Shown here: positions 44,466-52,475 of the stretch, one piece after another | How positions within the stretch are numbered: the stretch's first letter is position 1 | Layout of the letters: every line of letters begins with the position of its first letter | Assembly: GCA_016934955.1 (NCBI GenBank) | Contig: JAFGRY010000046.1 | Span: forward strand, 1-58,198 | Origin: a bacterium | GTDB taxonomy: Bacteria; Zhuqueibacterota; QNDG01; JAGLOF01 | Direction: 5' to 3' | Length of the DNA stretch: 58,198 nucleotides | Notes under the pieces: generated by a model | Database searches by the model: none | What the model was told of the DNA's origin: nothing | Seen by the model: the letters and a program-made list of their open reading frames with translations, nothing else | Position numbers and translations under genes: made by a program

Positions 44466-44535
44466 TTGATACGGGCGACGGCGTCCGCAGTGAAGGCTAC
44501 ACATTCCGTTTCTTTAATACAGGGGAGGAATCATT

Positions 44536-45420
44536 TTGAAACCAGCCAGACACTTCTTTGTCCCCGCCGTACTGGTTGCCTTTGTAATCGGGGCAGCCGG
44601 CTGCGCGGCTCTGAAAAACCTGCGCACGAGCCGGGAAGTCATCGTAAACAACCCGCCCTACTATCACGGCAGGGCTCCGGGCGGCAGCGCTCTATCCGTT
44701 TCCGCGGGATATCTGCCGGTCACCACCGACTACCGGATCAGGCGCGAATTCGACGATGCCGGCTGGCGGGTGATCCTTGACGATATCGATGAGTTTTTAC
44801 AGGAAACAGGCTGGGCCAGGCCGCTTCCCGCTCCGGACCTGCCTGATGCCGCCGCTCCGGACATTTACGTAGGCAGCCCCGGCATGATGGGCGCACCGGT
44901 AAGCGAGACGGGCTATATGGACGAGGACGACGATATCCTGCCCATGGTGCTCTACACAAGGGACGGATCCCGTGAGTGGAAGACGGAGATTGGACGGATC
45001 TGCAGTGAAAACCAGTGTGACTATGTGCTGGTACTCTATCTCGGGATAAGTCAATACATGGTGCACCAGAGAGGAATCCTCGGGGGCAAGGAGATCGCCC
45101 TGGGAACGGGACACAGGATTCCCGTGAAATGGCTCACCTCTCTGGAAGATCCGGTGGAGGTCATTCATCTCACCGGCCTGCTCATCGATAAGGAAGGAAA
45201 CATCATCAATGCCGGAGCGGAAGGCCTGCTGGCCGCGAAGACCGCATCCTTTTTCCAGTCGATCATCGGCCTTCGCAACGCCATCAGCGACAAATCTATC
45301 TCAGGAATAACCACGGACATTCGCAGAGACGATCTCGACGGGGATCCACTGGCCTATCAGGTCGCCCTGGGAAACCTATTCGGTACTCTTTTGGGACGGA
45401 AAGAGCTGATCCGCAAATAA
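44536..45420 (+). CDS. Putative outer-membrane lipoprotein of unknown function
   Basis: 294 residues from a TTG at 44536 behind GGGGAGGA. The N-terminus is a lipoprotein signal with lipobox IGAAGC (Cys near residue 23); the residues after the Cys (AALKN) contain no Asp at +2, so outer-membrane sorting is likely. The mature part has no family I recognise. The last gene of this plus-strand run, it follows the NtrY-like kinase by 70 bases and faces the arsenic operon. Confidence 0.75.
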   Translation: MKPARHFFVPAVLVAFVIGAAGCAALKNLRTSREVIVNNPPYYHGRAPGGSALSVSAGYLPVTTDYRIRREFDDAGWRVILDDIDEFLQETGWARPLPAPDLPDAAAPDIYVGSPGMMGAPVSETGYMDEDDDILPMVLYTRDGSREWKTEIGRICSENQCDYVLVLYLGISQYMVHQRGILGGKEIALGTGHRIPVKWLTSLEDPVEVIHLTGLLIDKEGNIINAGAEGLLAAKTASFFQSIIGLRNAISDKSISGITTDIRRDDLDGDPLAYQVALGNLFGTLLGRKELIRK

Positions 45421-45429
45421 CTATACAAC

Positions 45430-45460
45430 AATAAAAGCCGGGCATGGCAGAGCCCGGCTT
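45430..45460 (-). terminator. Terminator at the end of the arsenic/thiol operon
   Basis: A 9-bp stem, AAGCCGGGC (45435-45443) with GCCCGGCTT (45452-45460), lies between convergent genes. Read on the minus strand it is followed by TTTTATTG, a short U-rich tail, so it ends the operon whose last gene is ccdA-like. Read on the plus strand no U-run follows. Confidence 0.8.
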
Positions 45461-45489
45461 GCACCGCACCCTGTTTTCATCACAGCTTG

Positions 45490-46194
45490 TCAGGTCATTG
45501 CCGCCAGCGCCAGATAGCCTCCGGCAATGATCACCAGAGCGCCGCATATCTTTTTCAGAATTATCGCTCCCCGCGACCGTTCATTCCAGTTAAGGTATCG
45601 TTGTACAACGCTGGTGAAAGTACCGGCAAAAACAATCACCGCACAGTGTCCTGCGGCATAGGACAGGATGAGCAGGAGCGCGAATAGCGGCCGCTCCGCT
45701 GCAGCCGTCAGACTCACTCCGAGAACCGGAGCCATGAAGGCGTAGGTGCAGGGTCCAAGCGCCAATCCGAAAAGGAGCCCGATCAGAAACAGGGGGCCCG
45801 CCCCTGTGCGTCTGATTCCCGGCGGCCCGGAAAGGCCCGAAAATGGAATGGTGATGATTTCCAGCATATGAAGGCCGATAATGATGCAGATACCGGCCAC
45901 AAGATAACTGCCCGCATCTCCCGTATCCCCAAGGATCCTTCCCAGTAAACCGGTAATGATGCCGATAACGGCAATAGTCAGAAGGATGCCGCCTGAAAAA
46001 GCAAGTGAGAGGACAAACGCCTGCCGCGTCCGGACTACTCCCCGCCCGTCGATAAACCCGACAATAAGGGGAATCGACCCCAGGTGGCAGGGACTGAGCA
46101 CTACGCTTGCCACTCCCCAGAGGAAAGCAGCGGCATAGGCGATGAACAGTGTCCCGTCCAGACTCCGCGTAAGCCACGTGAACAGGCCCTGCAT
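45490..46194 (-). CDS. CcdA/DsbD-type thiol-disulfide transmembrane protein
   Basis: The 234-residue protein with about six membrane segments has the paired Cys motifs of CcdA: SPCHLGSIPL near residue 36 and GPCTYAF near 148. It carries electrons from cytoplasmic thioredoxin across the membrane. The natural partner is the exported thioredoxin-like protein encoded just upstream (38 bases). GGAGGAG precedes the ATG. It is the last gene of the arsenic/thiol operon. Confidence 0.9.
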   Translation of the reverse strand: MQGLFTWLTRSLDGTLFIAYAAAFLWGVASVVLSPCHLGSIPLIVGFIDGRGVVRTRQAFVLSLAFSGGILLTIAVIGIITGLLGRILGDTGDAGSYLVAGICIIIGLHMLEIITIPFSGLSGPPGIRRTGAGPLFLIGLLFGLALGPCTYAFMAPVLGVSLTAAAERPLFALLLILSYAAGHCAVIVFAGTFTSVVQRYLNWNERSRGAIILKKICGALVIIAGGYLALAAMT

Positions 46195-46231
46195 CAGGAT
46201 GCTCCTCCGTAACAGGCACCGGTCACCGGCA

Positions 46232-46648
46232 TTAGTTCACTCCCTTTTTCTTCAGGATCTTCACGACGTCTTCCTTTGGCAGATATCCGGTGTGACGGTA
46301 GTATACCTGCCCTTTGTCATTGAGGAAAATCTGCGTGGGAATGGTGCGCACCCGATATTTTTCGGCGAACGGTTTCCCTGCCTCGCTGCGCACGTCATGA
46401 AACACAACCTTCACCTGCTCCGCGTATTCCTCGCGGATCGCCTCCAGTACCGGCTCCATCAACTTGCAGGGAATACAGGAGACCGATCCAAGTTCAATGA
46501 ATGTAACGATGGGGGCGGAAACAGCGGTTGTATCCGGCCCGGTGGAACGCATGTCCGTGTCTGTCGTATCTCCCGTCTGTGCCCTGCACGGGACGCTGCC
46601 AAGACCAATGATCAGCAGACCGGAAAGCAGCAAATCTCTGTTCTTCAT
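46232..46648 (-). CDS. Exported thioredoxin-like protein (SCIPC)
   Basis: The 138-residue protein has a signal sequence ending near PCRAQ, a short Thr/Asp-rich linker and a thioredoxin fold with redox motif GSVSCIPCK and cis-Pro RTIPTQIF. It should work in the periplasm and receive electrons from the neighbouring CcdA. GAGGAG lies before the ATG. Confidence 0.87.
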   Translation of the reverse strand: MKNRDLLLSGLLIIGLGSVPCRAQTGDTTDTDMRSTGPDTTAVSAPIVTFIELGSVSCIPCKLMEPVLEAIREEYAEQVKVVFHDVRSEAGKPFAEKYRVRTIPTQIFLNDKGQVYYRHTGYLPKEDVVKILKKKGVN

Positions 46649-46675
46649 ATGGACTCCTCGTATCTATCGATTGCA

Positions 46676-46912
46676 TTATTCAGTCAGCATGGTTTTAATA
46701 ACCTCTAATCCCGGCACCTTCCCGCAGGACTTGACCGTTCCGTTCACGACAAGGCAGGGCGTCATCATCACGCCGAAACCGAGGATTTCCTCCATATCGG
46801 TCACTTTTACGAGTTCGTAATCGATTCCCGTTTCCTTTGCAGCCTTTTCCGCCAGTTCGGCCAGCTGAATGCATTTGGGGCAGCCCGCGCCGAGTATCTG
46901 TATCTTCTTCAC
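46676..46912 (-). CDS. Small cytoplasmic thioredoxin-like disulfide protein (CPKC)
   Basis: A 78-residue thioredoxin/glutaredoxin-like protein with GAGCPKC near the N-terminus and MMTPCLVVNG carrying the cis-Pro plus an extra Cys; a third Cys follows (KSCGKVP). It matches the MTH895-type redox-active disulfide proteins, which often lie beside DUF318 permeases and arsenic genes. The GTG start has GAGGTG upstream. It may be the electron donor for ArsC or CcdA (inference). Confidence 0.87.
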   Translation of the reverse strand: MKKIQILGAGCPKCIQLAELAEKAAKETGIDYELVKVTDMEEILGFGVMMTPCLVVNGTVKSCGKVPGLEVIKTMLTE

Positions 46913-46918
46913 CGTTGT

Positions 46919-48148
46919 TCACCTCTTGATTACCTGCGTTATTTCCGAAAGACGACCGCCCATAAGATACACATAGGTGGTAATCCAGTTTGCGAGCAAG
47001 GCAGTGATACCGAACACCACCGTACCGATACTCATAAGCGCCCATCCGGACATAATATTTCCCACGACGCATCCTTTCGCAAAGGCAGCGCCGATCCCCA
47101 CCAGGAATCCGCCGGGCAGTGCGATCAGAAGCTGTGCGGGAGGCTTGTTGTATAATTTCGCTTCGCCTGAAAGACGGGCCGCCACCCAGGATCCGCCGAC
47201 AAGACTGATAACCTCCAGGATCAGCCACCAGCTGACTTTTTTCTTCGGCGGCGCCGGTACCGGGCTCTCGCTCAAGGGTGCGACCGCGGCCGGCTTCTCA
47301 TACACATGCTGCAGCGGCTTGTCGGTGATCAGCAGCTGGACATGATAGACGCCGTGGGTCACGCCCAGCGGATAGGTGCGGCCCGACGATGCGGATGAGA
47401 GGTATGCCAGCATTCCGAGCAGTCCGATGGCAATACCCGCCTGCCAGGGTTTCCAGCGACGCGCGGTGACCGCTCTCATGAGCCTGCCGGCGGCCGCGGC
47501 ACCCTTTTCATCGCTGCCGGCGCCGGTGCGCCTGTGCAGAAGGACGGCAGTGACCGTCAGCGTCAGGACGATCACTGCCAGCACCCAAAAGGGAAGACCC
47601 GTAAGAGTGCCCAGGGTCACCGGTTTGCCACCGGGCGCGGTCAGGACAAACTGCTGCATCCATCGATTCAGCCCTGCCAGCGGCCCCGCTTCCACTGCCG
47701 CCACGCCGAGGGCGATCGCAGGCAAAGCGATGATACTGTTGATATGGCCGGCCCCCGCCTTGAACAAAGAGCCGCTCACACAGCCGCCGGCCAGCACCAT
47801 ACCGGTACCGAACACCGCGCCGCCGACAATCATGCTCATCCAGGTGAAGGGTTTGGGGTTCAGGGTCACCAGGCCAGCCAGATCGAGCAGGGCGAACCCG
47901 CCCATACCGGTCACGATAACGACCCAGAGTCCCCAGAGTTTTTGCGCGTCTTTATCGATAATTACTTCGCTGAACGCGGAGGATCCGCAGAGAGCGCCTT
48001 TCTGCAGGAAAAATCCGAACAGAAATCCAACAGGTATCGCCGTCAGAACCCACAGTCCGGTGATACCGGCTGCGGCCATCGCGCCACCCGCAATCATAAG
48101 ACTGATTACACAATATGTTTTCCATCTAACAGAGATAGTACCGGCCAT
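46919..48148 (-). CDS. YeeE/YedE-family (TsuA-like) sulfur-compound transporter
   Basis: The 409-residue membrane protein has two sulf_transp repeats, each with the family motif: LAGGCVSGSLFKAGAG in the first half and FAKGCVVGNIMSGW in the second, plus KGALCGSSAF. Known members import thiosulfate through a Cys relay; others carry sulfur-related solutes. GAGGAGG stands before the ATG. Its place among thioredoxin-like and arsenic genes suggests a role linked to thiol or sulfur supply during metalloid stress (inference). Confidence 0.86.
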   Translation of the reverse strand: MAGTISVRWKTYCVISLMIAGGAMAAAGITGLWVLTAIPVGFLFGFFLQKGALCGSSAFSEVIIDKDAQKLWGLWVVIVTGMGGFALLDLAGLVTLNPKPFTWMSMIVGGAVFGTGMVLAGGCVSGSLFKAGAGHINSIIALPAIALGVAAVEAGPLAGLNRWMQQFVLTAPGGKPVTLGTLTGLPFWVLAVIVLTLTVTAVLLHRRTGAGSDEKGAAAAGRLMRAVTARRWKPWQAGIAIGLLGMLAYLSSASSGRTYPLGVTHGVYHVQLLITDKPLQHVYEKPAAVAPLSESPVPAPPKKKVSWWLILEVISLVGGSWVAARLSGEAKLYNKPPAQLLIALPGGFLVGIGAAFAKGCVVGNIMSGWALMSIGTVVFGITALLANWITTYVYLMGGRLSEITQVIKR

Positions 48149-48165
48149 ACGGTCCTCCTCATTTC

Positions 48166-48369
48166 CTATGCACCATTGCTGATTGATCCCCGTATCCTCA
48201 GACGGTACCGTCCTTTGGAAGCGACCACGAAGGACAGGTCACTCTCGGAAACAAGGGATTTCTGAACGTACAGATGCAGGCCCTGCAACACAAACTCCCT
48301 GAAATCGTCGGTATCGATGCGCTGTATCAGTTTCAATTCAGACGGAGAAGACATCCGACCGGATATCAT
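48166..48369 (-). CDS. Small protein of unknown function (67 aa)
   Basis: A 67-residue ORF that fits exactly into the operon spacing: 12 bases after the 34-aa ORF stop and 17 before the yeeE-like start, with AAAGGCG upstream of its ATG. The sequence is soluble, without Cys or signal peptide, and includes FREFVLQGLHLYVQKSL and RYRLRIRG. I recognise no family. Its support is position and ribosome binding site. Confidence 0.55.
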   Translation of the reverse strand: MISGRMSSPSELKLIQRIDTDDFREFVLQGLHLYVQKSLVSESDLSFVVASKGRYRLRIRGSISNGA

Positions 48370-48381
48370 TCTAAACGCCTT

Positions 48382-48486
48382 TCAGCAGCTGACGACCTCA
48401 AAAAACTCACCGACGGTGAGGTGACCGCCGTTATCCGCGACCAGCACAGCCAGTCGCTCCTCGATGGAAACGGTATGGCAACACAT
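48382..48486 (-). CDS. Very small protein of unknown function (34 aa, Cys-Cys N-terminus)
   Basis: A 34-codon ORF (MCCHTVSIEERLAVLVADNG...) with an AGGGAGG Shine-Dalgarno five bases before its ATG, starting 14 bases after the permease stop. It has Cys at 2, 3 and 34 and a His at 4, so metal or metalloid binding is conceivable. It is too short for standard ORF calling. No family is recognised; the strong ribosome binding site and operon spacing are the evidence. Confidence 0.55.
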   Translation of the reverse strand: MCCHTVSIEERLAVLVADNGGHLTVGEFFEVVSC

Positions 48487-48500
48487 GAGCGCCTCCCTGT

Positions 48501-49805
48501 TTAGAAAACATATCCGTACAGCAGGCCCGAGAGGGTCGCCATCACCACCACCAGGGAGACGAAAACGATGGTCTTCTTCGTTCCGATCACGCTCCTGATG
48601 ACGAGCATATTGGGCAGCGAAAGCGCCGGCCCGGCCAGCAGCAGCGCGAGCGCCGGGCCTTTACCCATGCCGTTTGCCAGCAGGCCCTTGAGAATCGGCA
48701 CCTCGGTCAGCGTGGCGAAATACATGAATGCTCCCGCCACGGAGGCGAACAGGTTGGCAAAGAGGCTGTTGCCGCCCACAAGCCGGGTGATCCAGGCTTC
48801 AGGGATTATGCCGCTTCCACCTTCCGGAGATCCCAGAAGAAATCCGGCGACAAGAACGCCGGCCGCCAGCAGCGGCAGAATCTGTTTCGCGAATCCCCAG
48901 GTTGCCGCCATCCACTCCCGGGATTCACCTGTATTACGGCTGATCAGCACCGCGGTGGCGAGAACAGCAGCGGTGAACGGCAGGGACGGATTCTGCGGGG
49001 AAAAAAGCGCTGTTGCAGTGGTGAAGCCGGCGGCAATGAGTATCTGCTGCCAGCGGATTTTCAGAACCAGAATCATGGACAGTCCGAAGAGGACGCCGAA
49101 GAATGCGGTGATCGTCCATTTATGGGACCAGACCGCATACCACAATCCGCTGCCGGTGTCCGGTTTTCCCCAGTTGGCAGATACAAGAATTCCTACAAGA
49201 ATGAAAAAATGTGCCGCGGTCTGCCACAGGGGCCGTGGCTCTTCCTGCTCCGGCAGCTGCAGTGCGGCGTTCGCTTTTTCCTTCTCTTCCCGGCGATAGA
49301 TGACATGCATCAGCAGACCGATCACCACACTGAAGACAACCGCGCCGATGACCCTGGCCACTCCCAGTTCCACACCCAGTACGCGCGCGGTCAGGATAAT
49401 TGCCAGAATATTGATGGCGGGCCCGGAATAGAGAAAGGCGATCGCCGGCCCCAGGCCCGCACCCCGCTTGTAAATGCTGGAAAAGAGGGGCAGGATCGTG
49501 CATGAGCACACCGCCAGGATCGTCCCGGAGACCGACGCCACCAGATAGGCAAGCCACTTTTTCGCCGATGCGCCGAAATACCTGATAACCGCCGCCTAGC
49601 TCACGAAAACGCTGATCACGCCCGCAATGAAAAACGCGGGGACCAGGCAGAGCAGCACATGCTCCCGTGCGTACCAGCGAAGCAGGGCGAGGGACTCATG
49701 AACCGCCTGCCTGAAAACAGCGCTGCCGGCAGGCAGATAGTAGGCCGCGAAAAACAGCGCGATCATCATCAATAGATGTTTATATTCATCTTTCCAATTC
49801 ATCAC
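48501..49805 (-). pseudogene. DUF318/UPF0718 (ArsP-like) permease interrupted by an in-frame TAG
   Basis: Two pieces in one frame, 49805-49599 (68 codons ending ...FIAGVISVFVS) and 49595-48501 (...SVSGTILAVCSCTILPLF...), are separated only by a TAG at 49596-49598. Together they give a full-length permease of about 433 residues. From memory, relatives have Gln at this spot (FVSQ), so a single CAG-to-TAG change is the simplest cause. The family includes organoarsenical efflux permease ArsP, with the Cys-rich AVCSCTILPLF motif. Downstream reading from a GTG at 49541 would lack the first membrane segments. TAG ends other genes here, so it is a real stop. Confidence 0.85.
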
Positions 49806-50022
49806 AATCCTTTCTGAAAAGCCCCATCGCCCCCCTTTTAAGAAAGGGGGATGAGCCGCCGGGACTTTTCCCCTATCACTTTTCCTTCCTGTCTCCAGTC
49901 TCCAGCCTCCGGCCGCCTGTCTCCTTGGCAGGCCTGGACAAGCACTTATACCTTTTTTTGTTCCGTTTCCTTCGTGTCTTCCGTTGGAGATCTATGCCCC
50001 GACCTGGACGGCAGGATTCGTT
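49806..50022. repeat. Repeat-filled gap upstream of the permease
   Basis: This 217-base gap between acr3 and the permease holds no gene. It contains a GTCTCC-type pyrimidine tract (about 49888-49923) and an arm-like module (about 49948-49989, TTTTTGTTCCG...CTTCCGTTGGAGA), the same modules found at 269-370, 11169-11595 and 51385-51477. AAAGGA just before 49805 serves as the permease ribosome binding site. Confidence 0.75.
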
Positions 50023-51207
50023 TTACGCTCTGAACCAGTGCCTCGTGCGCAGGCTGAGCCGCACCAGCAGCAGCATGACCGGCACTTCGATGAGGACTCC
50101 CACAACCGTCGCAAGCGCGGCTCCGGAAGAGAGCCCGAAAAGCATCACCGCTGTAGCGATCGCCACTTCGAAATGGTTGGACGCGCCAATCAGCGCCGCC
50201 GGCGCGGCGTCCCGGTACTCCAGTTTCAGCAGCCTCGCCAGCCCGTATCCAAGCCAGAAAATGAGATTCGTCTGTATGAACAGGGGAATCGCGATCCAGA
50301 GAATCGTCAGCGGATTCGAGAGAATAACATCTCCTTTGAAAGAGAAAAGCAGCACCAGCGTCAGCAGCAGGGCCGTTATCGTCACGGGAGTCAGCAGGTG
50401 CAGAAATTTTTCTCTGAACCAGGTCTCCCCCTTTGCCGCCAGGATCCATCTTCTGGAGAGATACCCGGCGATCAGGGGGAGGGCGACATAGATGGAGATG
50501 GACAGCGCCAGGGCCTGCCAGGGAATGGGCAGCCTTCCCACGCCCAGGAGAAATCCGCCCAGAAGGCCGTAGAGCACCAGCATCGTGAGCGAGTTGATGG
50601 CGACCATGACCAGTGTCAGCCCGTCGTTACCCCGGGCCAGATATCCCCAGACCAGCACCATGGCCGTGCAGGGCGCGATTCCCAGCAGGATGCAGCCGGC
50701 CAGATAACTGCGCCAGAGCGGCACCTGCAGCATTTTCACCCCCTTCTCGAGAACCACAATGCCGGCTCCATGCGAGGCACCCGCCGGCAGGTCGAGACCG
50801 AAGGGCAGTTTCACCAGGTCAACCGCCTCTGTTCCGATAAAGGCGCGGAACAGGACGCCCAGGAAAAGGAACGCTATCGCATACATGGTGAACGGCTTGA
50901 CCGCCCAGTTGAGAAACAGGGTAAGGCCGACCGGCTTGCCGCTCCTGCCCGCCTTGACCACTTCCCCGAAATCGATCTTCACCATGATGGGATACATCAT
51001 GAAAAAGAGGCAGACCGCGATCGGTATCGACACGACCGGCGCCCCTCCCACATACAGTGACATGCCGTCCAGCCTGGCCGCCGCCTGGGGAGCGGCCTTG
51101 CCGAGACCGATCCCGGCCGCAATACACAGCCCGACCCAGAGCGTCAGGTACCGTTCGAATACATTGGTCATCCTTCGCTCATTACCATTTTGTTTTTGGC
51201 TGCTCAT
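50023..51207 (-). CDS. acr3: Acr3-type arsenite efflux transporter
   Basis: The 394-residue protein with ten membrane segments matches Acr3: [16 protein letters not shown] at the start, [36 protein letters not shown] motif with the functionally important Cys, and [11 protein letters not shown]. It exports As(III) using the proton gradient. I chose the ATG at 51207 (GGAAGGGA upstream); 51219 and 51171 are alternatives. It follows arsC after a 233-base repeat-rich gap. Confidence 0.93.
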   Translation of the reverse strand: MSSQKQNGNERRMTNVFERYLTLWVGLCIAAGIGLGKAAPQAAARLDGMSLYVGGAPVVSIPIAVCLFFMMYPIMVKIDFGEVVKAGRSGKPVGLTLFLNWAVKPFTMYAIAFLFLGVLFRAFIGTEAVDLVKLPFGLDLPAGASHGAGIVVLEKGVKMLQVPLWRSYLAGCILLGIAPCTAMVLVWGYLARGNDGLTLVMVAINSLTMLVLYGLLGGFLLGVGRLPIPWQALALSISIYVALPLIAGYLSRRWILAAKGETWFREKFLHLLTPVTITALLLTLVLLFSFKGDVILSNPLTILWIAIPLFIQTNLIFWLGYGLARLLKLEYRDAAPAALIGASNHFEVAIATAVMLFGLSSGAALATVVGVLIEVPVMLLLVRLSLRTRHWFRA

Positions 51208-51263
51208 CTTCCCTTCCATATTTTTTCTTTCACTATTGTGTTCTGGTTTTCCCCGATCGTTTC

Positions 51264-51296
51264 AGTTTTGCGGCGGTCTCAGACCTCCGCAAAACT
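51264..51296. promoter_or_regulatory. 33-bp imperfect palindrome upstream of acr3
   Basis: AGTTTTGCGG (51264-51273) pairs with CCGCAAAACT (51287-51296), and the inner GGTCT/AGACC pairs continue the stem across one mismatch. This near-perfect hairpin lies between arsC and acr3 and is not followed by a U-run on either strand. It could be an operator, an attenuating hairpin or a small mobile repeat end. An AT-rich stretch (51321-51380) beside it includes TTGTAA and TATTAA spaced 16 bases apart toward acr3. Confidence 0.6.
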
Positions 51297-51384
51297 TCGG
51301 GTGGCTCAGGGACCAACCATCGCTCCGTCTGTTGTTTAATTCATACCCCATAATTAATAACTCATAATTCATAATTTACAATTT

Positions 51385-51477
51385 CCTTCCGGTCTCCTGC
51401 CTCCGGCCTCCATCTGAATCCAACGGACAGATTGTTCCTTTTATCTCTTTCGTGCTTTTCGCGTCTTTCGTTGGAGA
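51385..51477. repeat. Dispersed repeat modules running into the arsC 3' end
   Basis: A GTCTCC-type tract (about 51388-51412) and an arm-like module (about 51443-51477, CTTTCGTGC...CTTTCGTTGGAGA) flank and enter the arsC reading frame. The last dozen codons of arsC are read from the arm module. Confidence 0.75.
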
Positions 51478-51896
51478 TGGAGAGGCATCCCCTCCACGAA
51501 TTCCCGAATCTCATCCCTGACCCGCCGGTATACCGCCAGGATCTCCTCCTCATCGGTCATACCCCGGGTAAGAGCGGGAGGATCGTCGAACGACCGGTGT
51601 ACGAGTGTTGTCAGGCCGGGGAAAACGGGACAGCTCTCCCGGGCCCGGTCGCAGACGGTTATCACGAAGTCGAATGTCTCATGCAGCAGGTCGCGTACAT
51701 TGGTGGACTGCTGACCGGAGATATCCACACCTGCCTCGGCCATTACCCGCACCGCCCGGGGATTGAGCTCGTGCGTTTCCACCCCGGCGGACCGGACGCT
51801 GAATGCGTCGCTTTTCAAATGACGGGTCCATCCTTCAGCCATCTGGCTGCGGCAGGAATTCCCCGTGCAGAGAAACAGTATTCGTGTCCTGTTCAT
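51441..51896 (-). CDS. arsC: Thioredoxin-coupled arsenate reductase (LMW-PTP fold)
   Basis: 151 residues from the ATG at 51896. With this start the catalytic and relay cysteines fall at 10 (CTGNSCRS), 82 and 89 (VCDRARESC), exactly as in pI258 ArsC, which decides the start over the ATG at 51908. GGAAGAG is upstream. It reduces arsenate to arsenite for Acr3 export, with electrons from thioredoxin, for which the operon offers a candidate. The basic tail (LQRKTRKARKR) is encoded by a dispersed repeat module and is not a family feature. Confidence 0.95.
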   Translation of the reverse strand: MNRTRILFLCTGNSCRSQMAEGWTRHLKSDAFSVRSAGVETHELNPRAVRVMAEAGVDISGQQSTNVRDLLHETFDFVITVCDRARESCPVFPGLTTLVHRSFDDPPALTRGMTDEEEILAVYRRVRDEIREFVEGMPLHLQRKTRKARKR

Positions 51897-51962
51897 GTTC
51901 TCTTCCACTCTGTCGCTCTCTCGTTCTTACCTTCTGTCTTCCCGCGGTCGCGGCGGATCCGC

Positions 51963-51979
51963 GGCGGTCGCCAACCGCC
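51963..51979. repeat. Small GC-rich hairpin between arsC and the DGC gene
   Basis: GGCGGT (51963-51968) and ACCGCC (51974-51979) form a 6-bp stem around a 5-base loop, next to a GCGGCGGATCCGCGGC near-palindrome (about 51950-51965). The 99-base intercistronic gap (51897-51995) holds no gene. Confidence 0.5.
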
Positions 51980-51995
51980 GTTTGATCCGTGGAGA

Positions 51996-52385
51996 TCATG
52001 CGCAGATCATTCGTTTTCCATGCCCGGCAACGGCACTGATCGATTCATCCGTGACGGAAGTTTTCCCCTTGTCAAACCCCAGGGACGTGACCTGAAAATG
52101 ACGGTACCCGGTAATCCCCGCCCGGTCCAGGGTTTTTTTCGCGCAGTCCACCGGGCAGCCGTCGATGACGAGAATGGTATCGGCTTCCCGGGTCGTCTTG
52201 ATGATCGCTTCCACATCACCGCCGATACCGGCAAGGCAGAACAGTTTGCCGCACTTGTCGGCCATCATCTTTCTGGCTGCCGCATCGGACAGATGCCCCA
52301 CATCTGCGCCGCCGCTGCAGGCGAATATCAGCCGTACCTGCTCGTCGTCGCATCTGCAGATGTCAGTGTTCTTTTCTGCTGCCAT
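51996..52385 (-). CDS. DGC-domain putative zinc-binding protein
   Basis: The 129-residue protein has the DGC-domain core DGCPVDCAKK and further Cys in ICRCDD near the N-terminus, IFACSGG, and KLFCLAG. The family is commonly found beside arsenic and metalloid genes and is thought to bind zinc or another thiophilic metal; its function is not firmly established. It lies between arsR and arsC. Confidence 0.83.
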   Translation of the reverse strand: MAAEKNTDICRCDDEQVRLIFACSGGADVGHLSDAAARKMMADKCGKLFCLAGIGGDVEAIIKTTREADTILVIDGCPVDCAKKTLDRAGITGYRHFQVTSLGFDKGKTSVTDESISAVAGHGKRMICA

Positions 52386-52475
52386 ACATGCCTCCAGTTA
52401 GGAATTGCTCTCTTTAAGCCCCGATCCATACATGCGGACGGTTCTGTGGGGACCGGGCTGCAGGGACTTTTACCC

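Noticed and set aside
49596..49598. Reassignment of TAG to glutamine or pyrrolysine in this genome
   Set aside because: TAG ends the thioredoxin gene at its expected C-terminus and the Ser-rich gene at 57907; no second internal TAG was found in conserved genes.
51901..52095. Small plus-strand frames upstream and across the DGC gene
   Set aside because: They are antisense to arsC and the DGC gene or lie in repeat-like GC-rich hairpins, without start signals.
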